DNA from: JADKAV01 sp963732355
GTDB taxonomy: Bacteria > Actinomycetota > Actinomycetes > S36-B12 > UBA10799
Assembly (NCBI GenBank): GCA_963732355.1
Contig: CAVSZD010000007.1
Coordinates: forward strand, 372,001 to 436,000
DNA: 64,000 bases
Direction: 5' to 3'
Positions within the stretch are counted from its first letter, which is position 1, and every line of letters starts with the position of its first letter. A program made the position numbers and the translations under genes. The notes beneath the pieces were generated by a model. That model did no database searches, was not told the DNA's origin, and saw only the letters and a list, made by a program, of their open reading frames with translations. This document shows, in pieces, positions 41,557 through 50,918 of the stretch.

Positions 41557-43450
41557 TCACGCCTGCCCGGTGGTCGGGGCATCTACGGTCCGTAGGTCGA
41601 CCACGGACATCACATCCACGATCTCTTGGCCGACGAGTTCGTAGCGCTGCAAGAGTGCGTCTCGCAGCGCCTCGACCTTCGCCCGGTTGGCCACGAGCAC
41701 TTCGTGAGCTGCGGCCTTCTGCTCCTGCAGCAGTTTCTCCACAGCGGCTCGGCCCTGCGAATCTGCGATGACCCTGCCCACCAGATTCGTGTCCGACAGG
41801 CTCGAGCCCTGCACGGCCGCCAGGTTGATCAGTGATCCAACCATTCCGGTGGCACCGACCATCTGCGCTGCCACCGTGGTCGCGTAGTTGAGGTCGGAAC
41901 TGGGTCCGGTGGAAACCTCGCCGAAGAACAACTCCTCAGCCACCATGCCGCCGAACGCGATCTGGATCAGCGCCAGCAGTTCGCTGCGCGAACGGGTGAA
42001 GACATCATCGGTGTCGTTGTGCGCCAGCAGACCGAGGGCATCCTTGCGCTTGATGATGGTCAGCACCTCAAGGCGGCGCTGCGGGGCAGCAACGTGGGCC
42101 ACGACCGCATGCCCGGCTTCATGAGTGGCGATGAGACGCGCCTCGTGGTCGGTGTAGGCCACGGGTTGACCCAGACCCACGTCGGCCACGAGCCGGGCCT
42201 TGTGCACGTCACGGCTGTTCATGCTGCGCGATCCGCGCCGCAGAGTCTCGACCAGGGCCTCGTCGAAGAGGTTCTCCAGTCGCGCTGGGGTGTAACCGGT
42301 TGTCAGTGCGGCGATGTGGTCACGCGCTTGGTCCTCGTCGAGTTCCGGATCATGAGACCGCTTGGTCAGCATCAGATCGATCAGGTCGCGACGGCCCTGC
42401 TTGCCGGGGGCTTCGAACGCCAGAACCCGGTCGAACCGGCCCGGACGCAGAAGGGCCGGATCGAGTGCCGAGGCACGGTTGGTCGCTGCGATCAGCAGGA
42501 TGTTGGACGAACGCGAGGACGGTCGGGGTATCTGCCGATGGGCAGGGAGCAGCAGGTTGAACTTGTCAGCCAGCCAGCCCAGCATCCGCTGGCCCCCGGT
42601 CAACTCGTCGAAGGATTGCATCTGCACCAGCAACTCGTTGACGACTCCGCCAGTGCCTTCGCTCACCACGGACTTGTGAACGACCGCCGGCGAGGCGGCT
42701 GCGGTCGGAAGGCCGTCCAGACCACCACAGTTGGCGACCGACTGAGGCCCGGGGCTCATGGCGGAGAGCCCGCCTCGGGACGTGGCGATCGCGTCGATCT
42801 CCTCGATGAAACCGATCGCCCCACCCTCGCTGCGCGCCGCTTTGCGCAAGGCCTTGAAGTACGAGCGGATCTTGCGAGCCGTTGCGCCGTAGTACATCGA
42901 CTGGAACGCCGTCGCACTGACGAACAGGAATGGCACACCGGCCTCGGCCGACATAGCGCGAGCGACGTAGGTCTTCCCGGTACCCGGAGGCCCCTCGAAC
43001 AACAGCCCACGGCGCGCGGTACCACCCATCTCCTCCGAGAAGGACCTGTGGGCCAGGAAGAGGTTCAATGAGCGCAGGACCTCGGCCTTGACCGAGTCGA
43101 TGCCGCGCACATCATCGAACCGGGTGGCTATCTGGTCCGGGCGGTAGGTGACATGCGGCGATCTGCCGGCCACGACGGTGGTACCGAGCAAGGTGCCTAT
43201 GAGGACCAGGAAGAATACGCCCACCACGAGCAGGAACGGATCCATCACTGGCAGCCGCAATTGTGTGACGTCTATCGGACGGCCGGTCAGCATCCGAAGC
43301 CACAGGAACGCGGCCGGGATAGCCGAGCAATGCCGCGAACCCCAGCAGTCTGCGCTGGCGTCCCTTCTCCCGGGCGCGCCCGACATCGGCGTCCGCGGCA
43401 GCCAGGCGTCCGCCAGCAACGCGGCTCAGCATCTCGTCTGACGTACTCAC
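41557..43450 (-). CDS. FtsH-like membrane AAA+ metalloprotease, one apparent frameshift
   Basis: About 630 residues when one extra base near 43324 (CC run) is skipped. GTG 43450 has AGGAG 5 nt upstream and opens MSTSDEMLSRV; after the shift the frame reads AIPAAFLWLRMLTG, so the two parts rebuild one helix (LLGFAALLAIPAAFLW), followed by a second (FLLVVGVFFLVLIGTLLG), the FtsH topology. The AAA domain has FEGPPGTGKT and Walker B GFIEEIDAI (Asp replaced by Glu), an insertion of ~60-70 residues before NILLIAATNRASALDPALLRPGRFD, then the zinc protease HEAGH (ATHEAGHAVVAH). It degrades membrane or short-lived proteins by homology. The frameshift may be a sequencing error. Confidence 0.82.
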
Positions 43451-43568
43451 GCTGGCTCCTGTCGAAAGTGGCCCCAATACTCAGCGTGCGCCGATTTCGG
43501 CCGCGATGGAACTCCTGAACGATCAAGAGAGTACGAACGACCTAATCCCTTCGAGTGAAGCGGTAACC

Positions 43569-44456
43569 CTATGCGGTGATTCCGTTGAAGAGGTCCGTCT
43601 CACGACCGTCGGCGTGGAACGGACCGGCCACGTTCCCCGCCGCGATCCGGAAGTGCTCCACCCCCATCGCTTTGCTGCCGAGGTTGTTCGAAAGGGCGAA
43701 GAAACCACTGTCGGTCTGCACCTGGGATGCGTGCTTGGCCAGGGCCTTCATCTTGAGATCGAGGAAGTCCGCGAAGTCGACCGAGGTGGTCACCAACTCG
43801 TCCTCGACACCGAACGGAAGATCGTCGGGGTCCATGGCTGCGAACCCTGTGTCCTCCCCCGCGTCACGCATGGCCCTGATCCCATCGCGCAACATGCCCT
43901 TTGGCAGCGCGGTCCAATAGACCTTCTGAACCGTCCAGGGCGCTCCGAGGTCCAGCCGGAAAGAGGGGACCGCGGCGAGGGCCAAGGCGTAGGTGAGTAC
44001 CCGATGGGCTTGGATGTGATCGGGATGGCCGTAGCCCCCGAAGTCGTCGTAGGTCACCGCGACCTGCGGTTTGACCTCCCTGATGACCTCCACGAGATCA
44101 GTTGCAGCCTCGAGCAGATCAGCGCGCCAGAAACAATCGGGACGGTCGTTGGATGGCGTGCCGATCATCCCACTGTCGCGGTACTTGTGGGGTCCGCCGA
44201 GCAGTCGCCAATCGGTGACCCCCAGCACCTCCATCGCCGCCTCGAGTTCGGTGAAGCGGTGCTCCCCCAGCCGGTCTTCGGCGTCTGCGGCCAGGTGCGC
44301 CGCATCGTCGAGGAGTACCTCGCCTTCCTCCCCAAGCGTGCACGTCACCAACGTGACACCGACCCCCTGGTTGACGTACCCGGCCATCAGCGTGCCCGTG
44401 GTGATCGTCTCGTCGTCGGGGTGAGCATGCACGATGAGCAAACGTCGATCAGCCAT
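43569..44456 (-). CDS. mshB: Mycothiol-pathway GlcNAc-Ins deacetylase
   Basis: 295 residues. HAHPDDETITTGTLMA holds two zinc ligands (His, Asp) and the catalytic Asp; the third zinc His is in GGYGHPDHIQAHRV. DWRLLGGPHKYRDSGM is a characteristic substrate loop. MshB removes acetyl from GlcNAc-Ins in mycothiol synthesis, a thiol unique to actinobacteria; the MshB/Mca family distinction is by context and pattern. ATG 44456 follows TAAGGT by 6 nt. Confidence 0.9.
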   Translation of the reverse strand: MADRRLLIVHAHPDDETITTGTLMAGYVNQGVGVTLVTCTLGEEGEVLLDDAAHLAADAEDRLGEHRFTELEAAMEVLGVTDWRLLGGPHKYRDSGMIGTPSNDRPDCFWRADLLEAATDLVEVIREVKPQVAVTYDDFGGYGHPDHIQAHRVLTYALALAAVPSFRLDLGAPWTVQKVYWTALPKGMLRDGIRAMRDAGEDTGFAAMDPDDLPFGVEDELVTTSVDFADFLDLKMKALAKHASQVQTDSGFFALSNNLGSKAMGVEHFRIAAGNVAGPFHADGRETDLFNGITA

Positions 44457-44462
44457 GGGCCT

Positions 44463-44468
44463 ACCTTA
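44463..44468 (-). promoter_or_regulatory. Predicted leaderless -10 box of mshB
   Basis: TAAGGT on the minus strand, 6 nt before ATG 44456. Confidence 0.55.
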
Positions 44469-44502
44469 TGCGCGAGGATCGGTGCGGGTGGCGCCACGGC
44501 GG

Positions 44503-44613
44503 CACCCGGCCCACGGCTCCTGGTTACACCGCACCCGGCCCACGGCTCCTGGTTACACCGCACCCGGCCCACGGCTCCTGGTTACACCGCACCCGGCCCA
44601 CGGCTCCTGGTTA
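44503..44613. repeat. Minisatellite, 29-bp unit, running into palindrome copy 4
   Basis: Copies start at 44503, 44532, 44561 and 44590 (period 29; core CACCCGGCCCACGGCTCC followed by TGGTTACACCG). The last is cut off where GGTTA becomes the GTTAGAGG start of the palindrome. It lies between the divergent mshB and S9 peptidase genes. Confidence 0.9.
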
Positions 44614-44677
44614 GAGGTTGTGCTGTTGGTTAGCGAATCCACGCGTTGTTTCGCTAACCAACAGCACAACCTCTAAC
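44610..44677. repeat. Interspersed palindromic element, copy 4
   Basis: 68 bp. Perfect 28-bp arms (44610-44637 and 44650-44677) and a 12-nt loop TCCACGCGTTGT. This is the most regular copy in the window. It lies in a divergent intergenic region, so it is not simply a terminator. Confidence 0.93.
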
Positions 44678-44728
44678 GAGGTCCGGTGGTGGCCATCCAC
44701 AAGCCCGTCGGCGGGAGCAAAGCCCGAC

Positions 44729-44734
44729 TACCCT
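44729..44734 (+). promoter_or_regulatory. Predicted leaderless -10 box of the S9 peptidase gene
   Basis: TACCCT, 7 nt before ATG 44742. Confidence 0.5.
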
Positions 44735-44741
44735 TGCTCCA

Positions 44742-46739
44742 ATGGAGACCTTCCCCCGGCAGTCGGGTGCTACCAACGGGTTCCGCAACGGTGTTCCCCG
44801 CGGTTTCCGGGTAACCACCGGTGCCGTGTACTACCTGCGGTCGACAGACAGCCGCAGTTCGGCCCTGCAACTGCATAGGTGGGACCGAACCGATGGCACC
44901 ACCGAAGTCATCCTGTCTGGTGCGACCGACGCCGCCCTCAGCGCCGCCGAACTGGCCATGCGAGAACGGCTTCGTGAATCGGCCTCCGGGATCACCGCGT
45001 TCGATGTGCGCGGGGATCACGTTGTCGCAAACGCTGGCGGCCAGTTGCTGCTGTGGGATCCCCAGTCCGGGGTCCGGGCCATCGCAAGTGGCGCCTTCGA
45101 TCCGAGGATCAGCCCAGATGGCCAATGGGTGGCCTGGGTTGAGCAGGGTGGCCTGATGGTGAGGGGGTGGGGGTACGACGATGTCACCACCGTGATCACA
45201 CCCACGGATGGGCGGACCTGGGCCATGGCGGACTTCATCGCGGCTGAAGAGTTGGACCGAAGCCGCGGTCACTGGTGGCTGCCGGATTCCACGGGCCTGA
45301 TGGTGCAGTGCACGGACGACTCGGACGTGCCGCAGTGGTTCCGGGCCGACCCCGCCAATCCCCAAGCACCGCCGGCCGCGCAGAGATACCCACACGCCGG
45401 GGCGAGCAACGCACGCGTGGACCTGTGGCATTTCGACCTCGACGGCGAAGGGGTGCGGGTGGGCCTTCCCGACCATGAGTACTTGGCCTGTGTCACGGGT
45501 GGGCTGATCGGCGTGTTCGACCGGGAGCAGACGACTCTGACACTGACCGACCTCGAAGGCTCGGCGGTCGGCGAACTGCGCGGCAGCCCGTGGCTGGACC
45601 TCGTCCCTGGCTTGCCCAGGATTGACAAGCACGGGAGGTTGGTCGCCTGGGAAGAGGGTGCGCGACGGGGTCTGACCGTTGCCGGGGCGCGGTGCATGCC
45701 CGAGGACGTGTATCTGCGCTCGTTCGTCGGCTCGATCGATGACAGTTTGTATGTCCTGGCCTGCTCGACGCCAGCGGAGAGCCGCCTGGCCAGAATCGAT
45801 GGGGACTCGTTCACCTGGTTGTCGCCGGCGGATCGCTTCACGAGCGCTGTGGTCCAGTCGGGCCTGATTGTGACCAGCGAAGTCGGCTGGGACACCTACC
45901 GTTCGAAGGCGACGATCCGCGGCGCTGACTATGAGCCTCTGGCCGAGGTCGAGAACCTGGGCGAGGAGCCGCTGGTTGCAGCTGTCCCGCATCGACTGCC
46001 AGCCACTGTGAATGCGGTACAAACGGTTGTACTGTGGCCCACCGAGCCGACGGAAGGGCCGCTGCCTGTTCTGATGAACCCCTACGGCGGGCCTCACGCC
46101 CAGCGCGTCCTGGCCTCGCGCACGGCATATGCGGGCGCGCAATGGCTGGCCGATCAGGGGTTCTGCGTGATCGTGGCAGACGGCCGCGGGACTCCGGGAC
46201 AGTCGCCGCAATGGGAACACAGCATCGCGGGGAATCTGCGAGATCTCGCGCTCGAGGATCAGATCGAGGCTCTGCACGCCGTCGCCGCGCGCTACCCGGA
46301 CCGACTGGACCTGTCCCGGGTGGGCATCCTGGGCTGGTCCTACGGGGGTTATCTGGCCGCCTTGGCCGTGCTGGATCGCCCCGATGTGTTCCACGCCGCA
46401 ATCGCCGGCGCCCCTGTCACCGAGTGGCGGCTCTACGACACGGCCTACACGGAGCGATATCTCGGCAACCCGGGCCGCGACGCACGACCGTACGACCACA
46501 GCAGTCTGCTGCCACTGGCAGACCAGTTGTCACGGCCTCTGATGCTGATACACGGGCTGGCCGACGACAACGTGTTCGCCGCTCACACGCTGCGCCTGTC
46601 CACCGAACTGCTCAAGGCCGGCAAGCCACACGAGGTCCTGCCCCTATCCGGGGTCTCGCACATGACGCCCCAGCCCGAGGTGGCCGAGAACTTGCTGCAC
46701 ATGCAGGTGGGGTTCTTCCGCCGCCATCTGCAGGCTTGA
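44742..46739 (+). CDS. S9 family (DPP-IV/prolyl oligopeptidase type) serine peptidase
   Basis: 665 residues. The N-terminal ~400 residues are beta-rich with repeating W-x-D/G blades, as for a beta-propeller. The C-terminal hydrolase has GILGWSYGGYLAAL (catalytic Ser about residue 533), LIHGLADDNVFAAHTL (Asp) and LPLSGVSHMTPQPEV (His). It cleaves short peptides after Pro or a small residue. There is no signal peptide, so it is cytosolic. It sits beside a peptide ABC operon, so peptide use may link them (inference). Confidence 0.92.
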   Translation: METFPRQSGATNGFRNGVPRGFRVTTGAVYYLRSTDSRSSALQLHRWDRTDGTTEVILSGATDAALSAAELAMRERLRESASGITAFDVRGDHVVANAGGQLLLWDPQSGVRAIASGAFDPRISPDGQWVAWVEQGGLMVRGWGYDDVTTVITPTDGRTWAMADFIAAEELDRSRGHWWLPDSTGLMVQCTDDSDVPQWFRADPANPQAPPAAQRYPHAGASNARVDLWHFDLDGEGVRVGLPDHEYLACVTGGLIGVFDREQTTLTLTDLEGSAVGELRGSPWLDLVPGLPRIDKHGRLVAWEEGARRGLTVAGARCMPEDVYLRSFVGSIDDSLYVLACSTPAESRLARIDGDSFTWLSPADRFTSAVVQSGLIVTSEVGWDTYRSKATIRGADYEPLAEVENLGEEPLVAAVPHRLPATVNAVQTVVLWPTEPTEGPLPVLMNPYGGPHAQRVLASRTAYAGAQWLADQGFCVIVADGRGTPGQSPQWEHSIAGNLRDLALEDQIEALHAVAARYPDRLDLSRVGILGWSYGGYLAALAVLDRPDVFHAAIAGAPVTEWRLYDTAYTERYLGNPGRDARPYDHSSLLPLADQLSRPLMLIHGLADDNVFAAHTLRLSTELLKAGKPHEVLPLSGVSHMTPQPEVAENLLHMQVGFFRRHLQA

Positions 46740-47792
46740 TCATTCCTTCGGCATGTCCGACAGATCCAGGGCACCAGTCGGCACGTCGTTGTGCACGATG
46801 TCCCGCTCCTGCGGGAAGTGACAGGCGGAGAAGTGGCCACCCTTGGTGCCGATCTGAATAAGCGGAGGGTCCTGCTCGGCACAGATGTCCTGGGCCTTCC
46901 AGCATCGGGTCCGGAATCGGCAGCCCGACGGAGGGTTGGCCGGTGATGGGACATCACCTTGCAGAACAATGCGTTTGCGCTCGTCCCGGCCGACCGGATC
47001 CGGCACAGGTACCGCCGAGAGCAGGGCCTGCGTGTAGGGGTGGGTCGGGTGTTCGTAGATCGACAATTCGTCACCCACCTCGACGAGTTTGCCCAGGTAC
47101 ATGACTCCGACCCGGTCGGAGATGTGCCGGACCACCGACAGGTCGTGGGCGATGAAGATGTAGGTGAGGTTGAACTCGTTCTGCAGTTGCTCGAACAGGT
47201 TGATGACCTGCGCCTGCACAGAGACATCAAGAGCTGAAACCGGCTCGTCACAAACGATGATCTTGGGCCTCAGGGCCAGTCCCCGCGCGATACCGATGCG
47301 CTGGCGCTGGCCACCGGAGAACTGGTGGGGGTAGCGGTGGATGTGCTCCGGGTTCAGCCCGACGACATCCAGCAGGTCCTGGACGGCCTTCTTGCGCCCG
47401 CCCTTGGGCACCACAGACGGGTGGATCTCGAACGGTTCACCGATGATGTCGCCAACGGTCATCCGGGGGTTCAAGGACGTGTACGGGTCCTGCAGGACGA
47501 TCTGGATGTCACGGCGCTTCGTGCGCATCGCCTTGGCACCAAGGGAGGCCATGTCCTCACCCTCGAACCAGATCTCCCCCGATGTCGGGTCCTCGAGTCG
47601 CATCACCAGTCTGGCCAGGGTGGACTTGCCACATCCTGACTCGCCGACGATGCCCAGCGTCTCTCCCGGGAAGAGATCGAAGGACACGCCATCCACCGCA
47701 CGGACCTGCCCGATCTCCTTCTTGAAGATGATGCCTCGCGTGAGCGGGTAGTGCTTCACGACGTCCTTGACCTGCAGGATGGGCTCAACCAC
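46740..47792 (-). CDS. dppF: Oligopeptide ABC transporter ATP-binding protein (DppF-like)
   Basis: 350 residues. Walker A GESGCGKST, Q-loop VLQDPYTSLNPRM, ABC signature FSGGQRQRIGIARGL and Walker B IIVCDEPVSALDVSVQ, followed by the oligopeptide-type C-terminus with a cysteine cluster (GCRFRTRCWKAQDIC ... SACHF), a possible Fe-S or zinc site. Last gene of the five-gene operon. GTG 47792 overlaps the upstream stop by 8 bp, with AAGGAGG 6 nt before it. Confidence 0.93.
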   Translation of the reverse strand: MVEPILQVKDVVKHYPLTRGIIFKKEIGQVRAVDGVSFDLFPGETLGIVGESGCGKSTLARLVMRLEDPTSGEIWFEGEDMASLGAKAMRTKRRDIQIVLQDPYTSLNPRMTVGDIIGEPFEIHPSVVPKGGRKKAVQDLLDVVGLNPEHIHRYPHQFSGGQRQRIGIARGLALRPKIIVCDEPVSALDVSVQAQVINLFEQLQNEFNLTYIFIAHDLSVVRHISDRVGVMYLGKLVEVGDELSIYEHPTHPYTQALLSAVPVPDPVGRDERKRIVLQGDVPSPANPPSGCRFRTRCWKAQDICAEQDPPLIQIGTKGGHFSACHFPQERDIVHNDVPTGALDLSDMPKE

Positions 47793-48768
47793 GGGCCACC
47801 TCCTTCCAGAAGTGGCAGGCTGCCTCGTGACCTGGGGCCACCTCAACGGTGTCCGGCACCTCCTGGATGCACAACTGCTGCTTGTGCGGGCAACGGGGAT
47901 TGAAGTTGCAGCCGGGAGGGAGGTTCAGTAGCGACGGCGGGAGCCCCTTGATCGCGTACAACTCCTCGCCCTTGGTGTCGACGCGCGGCATCGAGTCGAG
48001 CAGGCCCTGCGTGTACGGATGCGCGGGCTTGCTGTAGAGCGTGAGCACATCGGCACTCTCCACGATCCGACCCGAGTACATGACCGCGATCTTGTCCGCA
48101 ACGCCGGCAACCACGCCCAGATCGTGGGTGATCAGGATCATTCCCATGTTCCGCTCACGCTGAAGGTCTTGGAGAAGTTCCATGATCTGGGCCTGGACCG
48201 TGACGTCGAGGGCCGTGGTGGGCTCGTCGGCGATCAGGACCGCGGGATCCAGACTGATGGCCATCGCGATCATGATGCGCTGGCGCATTCCGCCGGAGAA
48301 CTGGTGCGGGTAGTCCTTGACACGTTCCTTGGCGGCCGGGATGCGGACCTGGTCCATGAGGTCCACGGCTCGGGCCATGCCCTCCTTCTTGGACATCCCC
48401 CGGTGCACCTGGAACATCTCCGAGATCTGGTCCCCGACCGTGAAGACCGGGTTCAGTGCCGACAGCGAGTCCTGGAAGATCATGGAGATCTCGGCACCAC
48501 GGATCTTCCGGCGGTCCTTCTCGGACATCTTCAGCAGGTCGTTGCCCTTGTACCGGATCGCACCGCCGGTGATGAACCCCGGGGGCATGTCGAGGATGCC
48601 CATGATGGTCTGGGCGGTCACGGACTTGCCCGAGCCCGACTCCCCCAGCACGGCCAGCGTCTCACCGGCATCCAAGGTGTAGCTGACGCCGTTGATCGCT
48701 TTGGAGACACCGTCGCGGGTACGGAATTCGACGTAGAGGTCGTCGACCTCAAGCAGGTGGTCGCTCAT
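47785..48768 (-). CDS. dppD: Oligopeptide ABC transporter ATP-binding protein (DppD-like)
   Basis: 327 residues. Walker A GESGSGKSV, FQDSLSALNPVF, signature FSGGMRQRIMIAMAI, Walker B VLIADEPTTALDVTVQ and the cysteine-containing tail NFNPRCPHKQQLCIQEV. It pairs with the DppF-like ATPase to drive peptide import. ATG 48768 starts a few bases after the DppC-like stop, with GGTGAG as a weak ribosome site; the longer frame to 48801 overlaps the permease and is unlikely. Confidence 0.93.
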   Translation of the reverse strand: MSDHLLEVDDLYVEFRTRDGVSKAINGVSYTLDAGETLAVLGESGSGKSVTAQTIMGILDMPPGFITGGAIRYKGNDLLKMSEKDRRKIRGAEISMIFQDSLSALNPVFTVGDQISEMFQVHRGMSKKEGMARAVDLMDQVRIPAAKERVKDYPHQFSGGMRQRIMIAMAISLDPAVLIADEPTTALDVTVQAQIMELLQDLQRERNMGMILITHDLGVVAGVADKIAVMYSGRIVESADVLTLYSKPAHPYTQGLLDSMPRVDTKGEELYAIKGLPPSLLNLPPGCNFNPRCPHKQQLCIQEVPDTVEVAPGHEAACHFWKEVARG

Positions 48769-48772
48769 GGTC

Positions 48773-49741
48773 TCACCGCAACTTCGGGTCGAGGGCTTCA
48801 CGCACGGCGTCGCCGAGCATGATGAAACTCAACACCGCGATCGACAGGAACAGCGCCGGGAAGAACAGCATGAACGGCGCGACCCGGATGTACGGCTGGG
48901 CGTCGTTGATCATGGTTCCCCACGAGATGACCGGCGGTTGCAGACCCAGCCCCAGGAACGACAGGGTGGCCTCGGCGCCGATGTAACCCCCCAGCGAGAT
49001 CGTCGCAAGAACGATCAGAGGCGCCAACGAGTTCGGAACGACGTGTTTGTTGATGATCCGGCTGTTCTTCGCACCCAACGCCCGCGCCGCTTGCACGAAG
49101 TCGGCATTGCGGACCTGGATGACCGACGAGCGCATGATGCGGGTCATCGATGTCCAGCCCAGGATGCCCAGCGCCAGCACGACCTTGGCCACCTCGGTGT
49201 ACAGGTTGGTGTCCTCCCCCGACGGGAACGAGGTCAGTACGAGGATGCCACCGAGCAGCAGCGGGATAGCGAAGAAGATGTCAGTGACCCGCGACAGGAT
49301 CGCATCGACCCAGCCACCGAAGAATCCGGCGATCACGCCGACGAACCCACCGACCAGCATCGTGAAGAGCGTGGCGAAAACACCGACCAGAATCGATGCC
49401 TTGGCCCCGTAGATCGTGCGGGTGTACACGTCGCAGCCGTTGTTGTCGTAGCCGAACCACGCCTCACTCGACGGGGCCTGTCGCGACAGTGTCAGGTCGC
49501 AGGTCGATGGATCCTTGCCGAACGTCAGAAGCTGCGGGAAGAACGTCATGATGAGGAAGAAGACGATCAATACCGCGGAGATGATGAAGATCTTGCTCGA
49601 GCGCAGCTCACGCCACGCATCGCTCCACAGCGACCGGCTTCGGTCGTTGCCGGGGGTAGGGGGCAGGTCCGAGCCGAGGTAGGTCTCCCTCTCGACGGTC
49701 TCGGGCGCCGCCGCAGCCATCGAGGCGTTCGGGTCACTCAT
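48773..49741 (-). CDS. dppC: Peptide ABC transporter permease (DppC-like)
   Basis: 322 residues and six membrane helices. The N-terminal cytoplasmic part is acidic and Pro-rich; the first helix (IFIISAVLIVFFLIMTFF) is followed by a large extracytoplasmic loop (DNNGCDVYTRT), then the BPD-type core VQAARALGAKNSRIINKHVVPN, the EAA-type coupling loop. Its ATG overlaps the DppB-like gene's end by 8 bp. Confidence 0.92.
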   Translation of the reverse strand: MSDPNASMAAAAPETVERETYLGSDLPPTPGNDRSRSLWSDAWRELRSSKIFIISAVLIVFFLIMTFFPQLLTFGKDPSTCDLTLSRQAPSSEAWFGYDNNGCDVYTRTIYGAKASILVGVFATLFTMLVGGFVGVIAGFFGGWVDAILSRVTDIFFAIPLLLGGILVLTSFPSGEDTNLYTEVAKVVLALGILGWTSMTRIMRSSVIQVRNADFVQAARALGAKNSRIINKHVVPNSLAPLIVLATISLGGYIGAEATLSFLGLGLQPPVISWGTMINDAQPYIRVAPFMLFFPALFLSIAVLSFIMLGDAVREALDPKLR

Positions 49742-50660
49742 ACCGGATCCTTGGGTCGATCGCGCCGTACAGGATGTCGACGAGCAGGTTCACCAGCAGG
49801 AACACCAGAACCAGCACCGTGACGACGCCGACGACGGTGGCACCTTCGCGGGTCCGAATCGACAGGTAGAGAAGACCACCGATCCCACGGATGTTGAAGA
49901 TGCCCTCGGTCACAATCGCACCGCCGAGCAATGCGCCGAAGTCCGCGCCGATGAAGGTCACAACCGGGATCAGAGAGTTGCGCACCGCGTGACGGCCGAT
50001 GACCCGGCGCCGGGTCAGCCCTTTGGCGGTCGCGGTTCGCACGTAGTCGGCGCGAAGATTCTCTGTCAGGTTGCCGCGCATGAGACGGGCGACGTAGGCC
50101 AGGGACAGGGATGCCAGCACGAATGCCGGCAGGATTAACTCATAGACCGTCGCATTGGGCCCGACCGTCGGGGGGAACCAACCCAGTTTGATGCCGAACG
50201 TGAACTGGGCCAGGAAGCCGATCACGAACACTGGGATCGAGATGACGATCAGCGTGCTGATGAGGACGAGGTTGTCCAGGAAACCCCCGCGGTTCAGCGC
50301 CGCGAGGATACCTGCACCGATCCCGATGATGATCTCGATCACGATGGCGATCAGCGCCAGGCGGAAGGTGACCGGGAAGGCCTGGGCGATCTCATCCCAG
50401 ACCGGCCTGCCGGAGAAGCTCTCCCCGAAATTGCCCTGCAGCAGATTCACCAGGTACTTGCCGTACTGGACTGGTAGCGGGTCCTCGAGATTGAACTTCG
50501 CGTTCATCTCCGCGATGTAGGACGCGGGGCAGGGCTTGTCTCCGCACTTGCCAGCAAAGGGATCACCAGGCAGGGCCCACACCATCGCATAGATCAGGAA
50601 GGTGGTCCCGATGATCACCGGGATCATCTGGAGGAGGCGCCGAATGGTGTACCTACCCAC
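49734..50660 (-). CDS. dppB: Peptide ABC transporter permease (DppB-like)
   Basis: 308 residues. MGRYTIRRLLQMIPVIIGTTFLIYAM begins like all DppB proteins; the EAA loop is YVRTATAKGLTRRRVIGRHAVRNSLIPVV. The large periplasmic loop holds CGDKPCP, an unusual Cys pair. Start GTG 50660 has GGAGGGG 5 nt upstream; the frame extends to 50726 without a ribosome site. Confidence 0.92.
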   Translation of the reverse strand: MGRYTIRRLLQMIPVIIGTTFLIYAMVWALPGDPFAGKCGDKPCPASYIAEMNAKFNLEDPLPVQYGKYLVNLLQGNFGESFSGRPVWDEIAQAFPVTFRLALIAIVIEIIIGIGAGILAALNRGGFLDNLVLISTLIVISIPVFVIGFLAQFTFGIKLGWFPPTVGPNATVYELILPAFVLASLSLAYVARLMRGNLTENLRADYVRTATAKGLTRRRVIGRHAVRNSLIPVVTFIGADFGALLGGAIVTEGIFNIRGIGGLLYLSIRTREGATVVGVVTVLVLVFLLVNLLVDILYGAIDPRIRYE

Positions 50661-50826
50661 TTTTGCCCCTCCAATCCTGGTAGCGCGACGTTCGAACATT
50701 ACTGACCTCGGCGCGCTCATGACCACTCAACCCCCCGGTGAATCCAGATTGATGGCCGGCAGGCCCTGCGAAACGCCCCCACAAGTGTCGGAATGTCCGA
50801 AAATCTCCGCCAGGGAGTTGGTTGAC

Positions 50827-50882
50827 GTTCGGGTAGTTGGTTGACGCCTGTCGCGCGACGAGCCTCAACCAACTGCACGAAC
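50827..50882. repeat. Nested palindrome in the dpp operon
   Basis: 21-nt arms (50827-50847 and 50862-50882; GTTCGGGTAGTTGGTTGACGC type) match at 18 of 21 positions. The 14-nt loop contains a perfect inner palindrome GTCGCGCGAC (50850-50859). AGTTGGTTGACG also occurs as a direct repeat at 50816 and 50835. It lies between the binding-protein gene and dppB and may modulate transcript stability or bind a regulator. Confidence 0.7.
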
Positions 50883-50918
50883 CCCACCCAACGCAGATTG
50901 CGGCTGGCCCGGACACGA

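Noticed and set aside
42019..43071. Plus-strand frame of 350 codons opposite the FtsH-like gene
   Set aside because: Antisense shadow. The minus strand carries Walker A, sensor and HEAGH motifs.
44503..44677. CRISPR-like array of regularly spaced repeats
   Set aside because: The 29-bp units are head-to-tail without variable spacers, and no cas genes exist in the window. It is a minisatellite.
44673..46499. Open frame of 608 codons on the minus strand
   Set aside because: Antisense to the S9 peptidase, which has the full catalytic triad. High GC creates long mirror frames.
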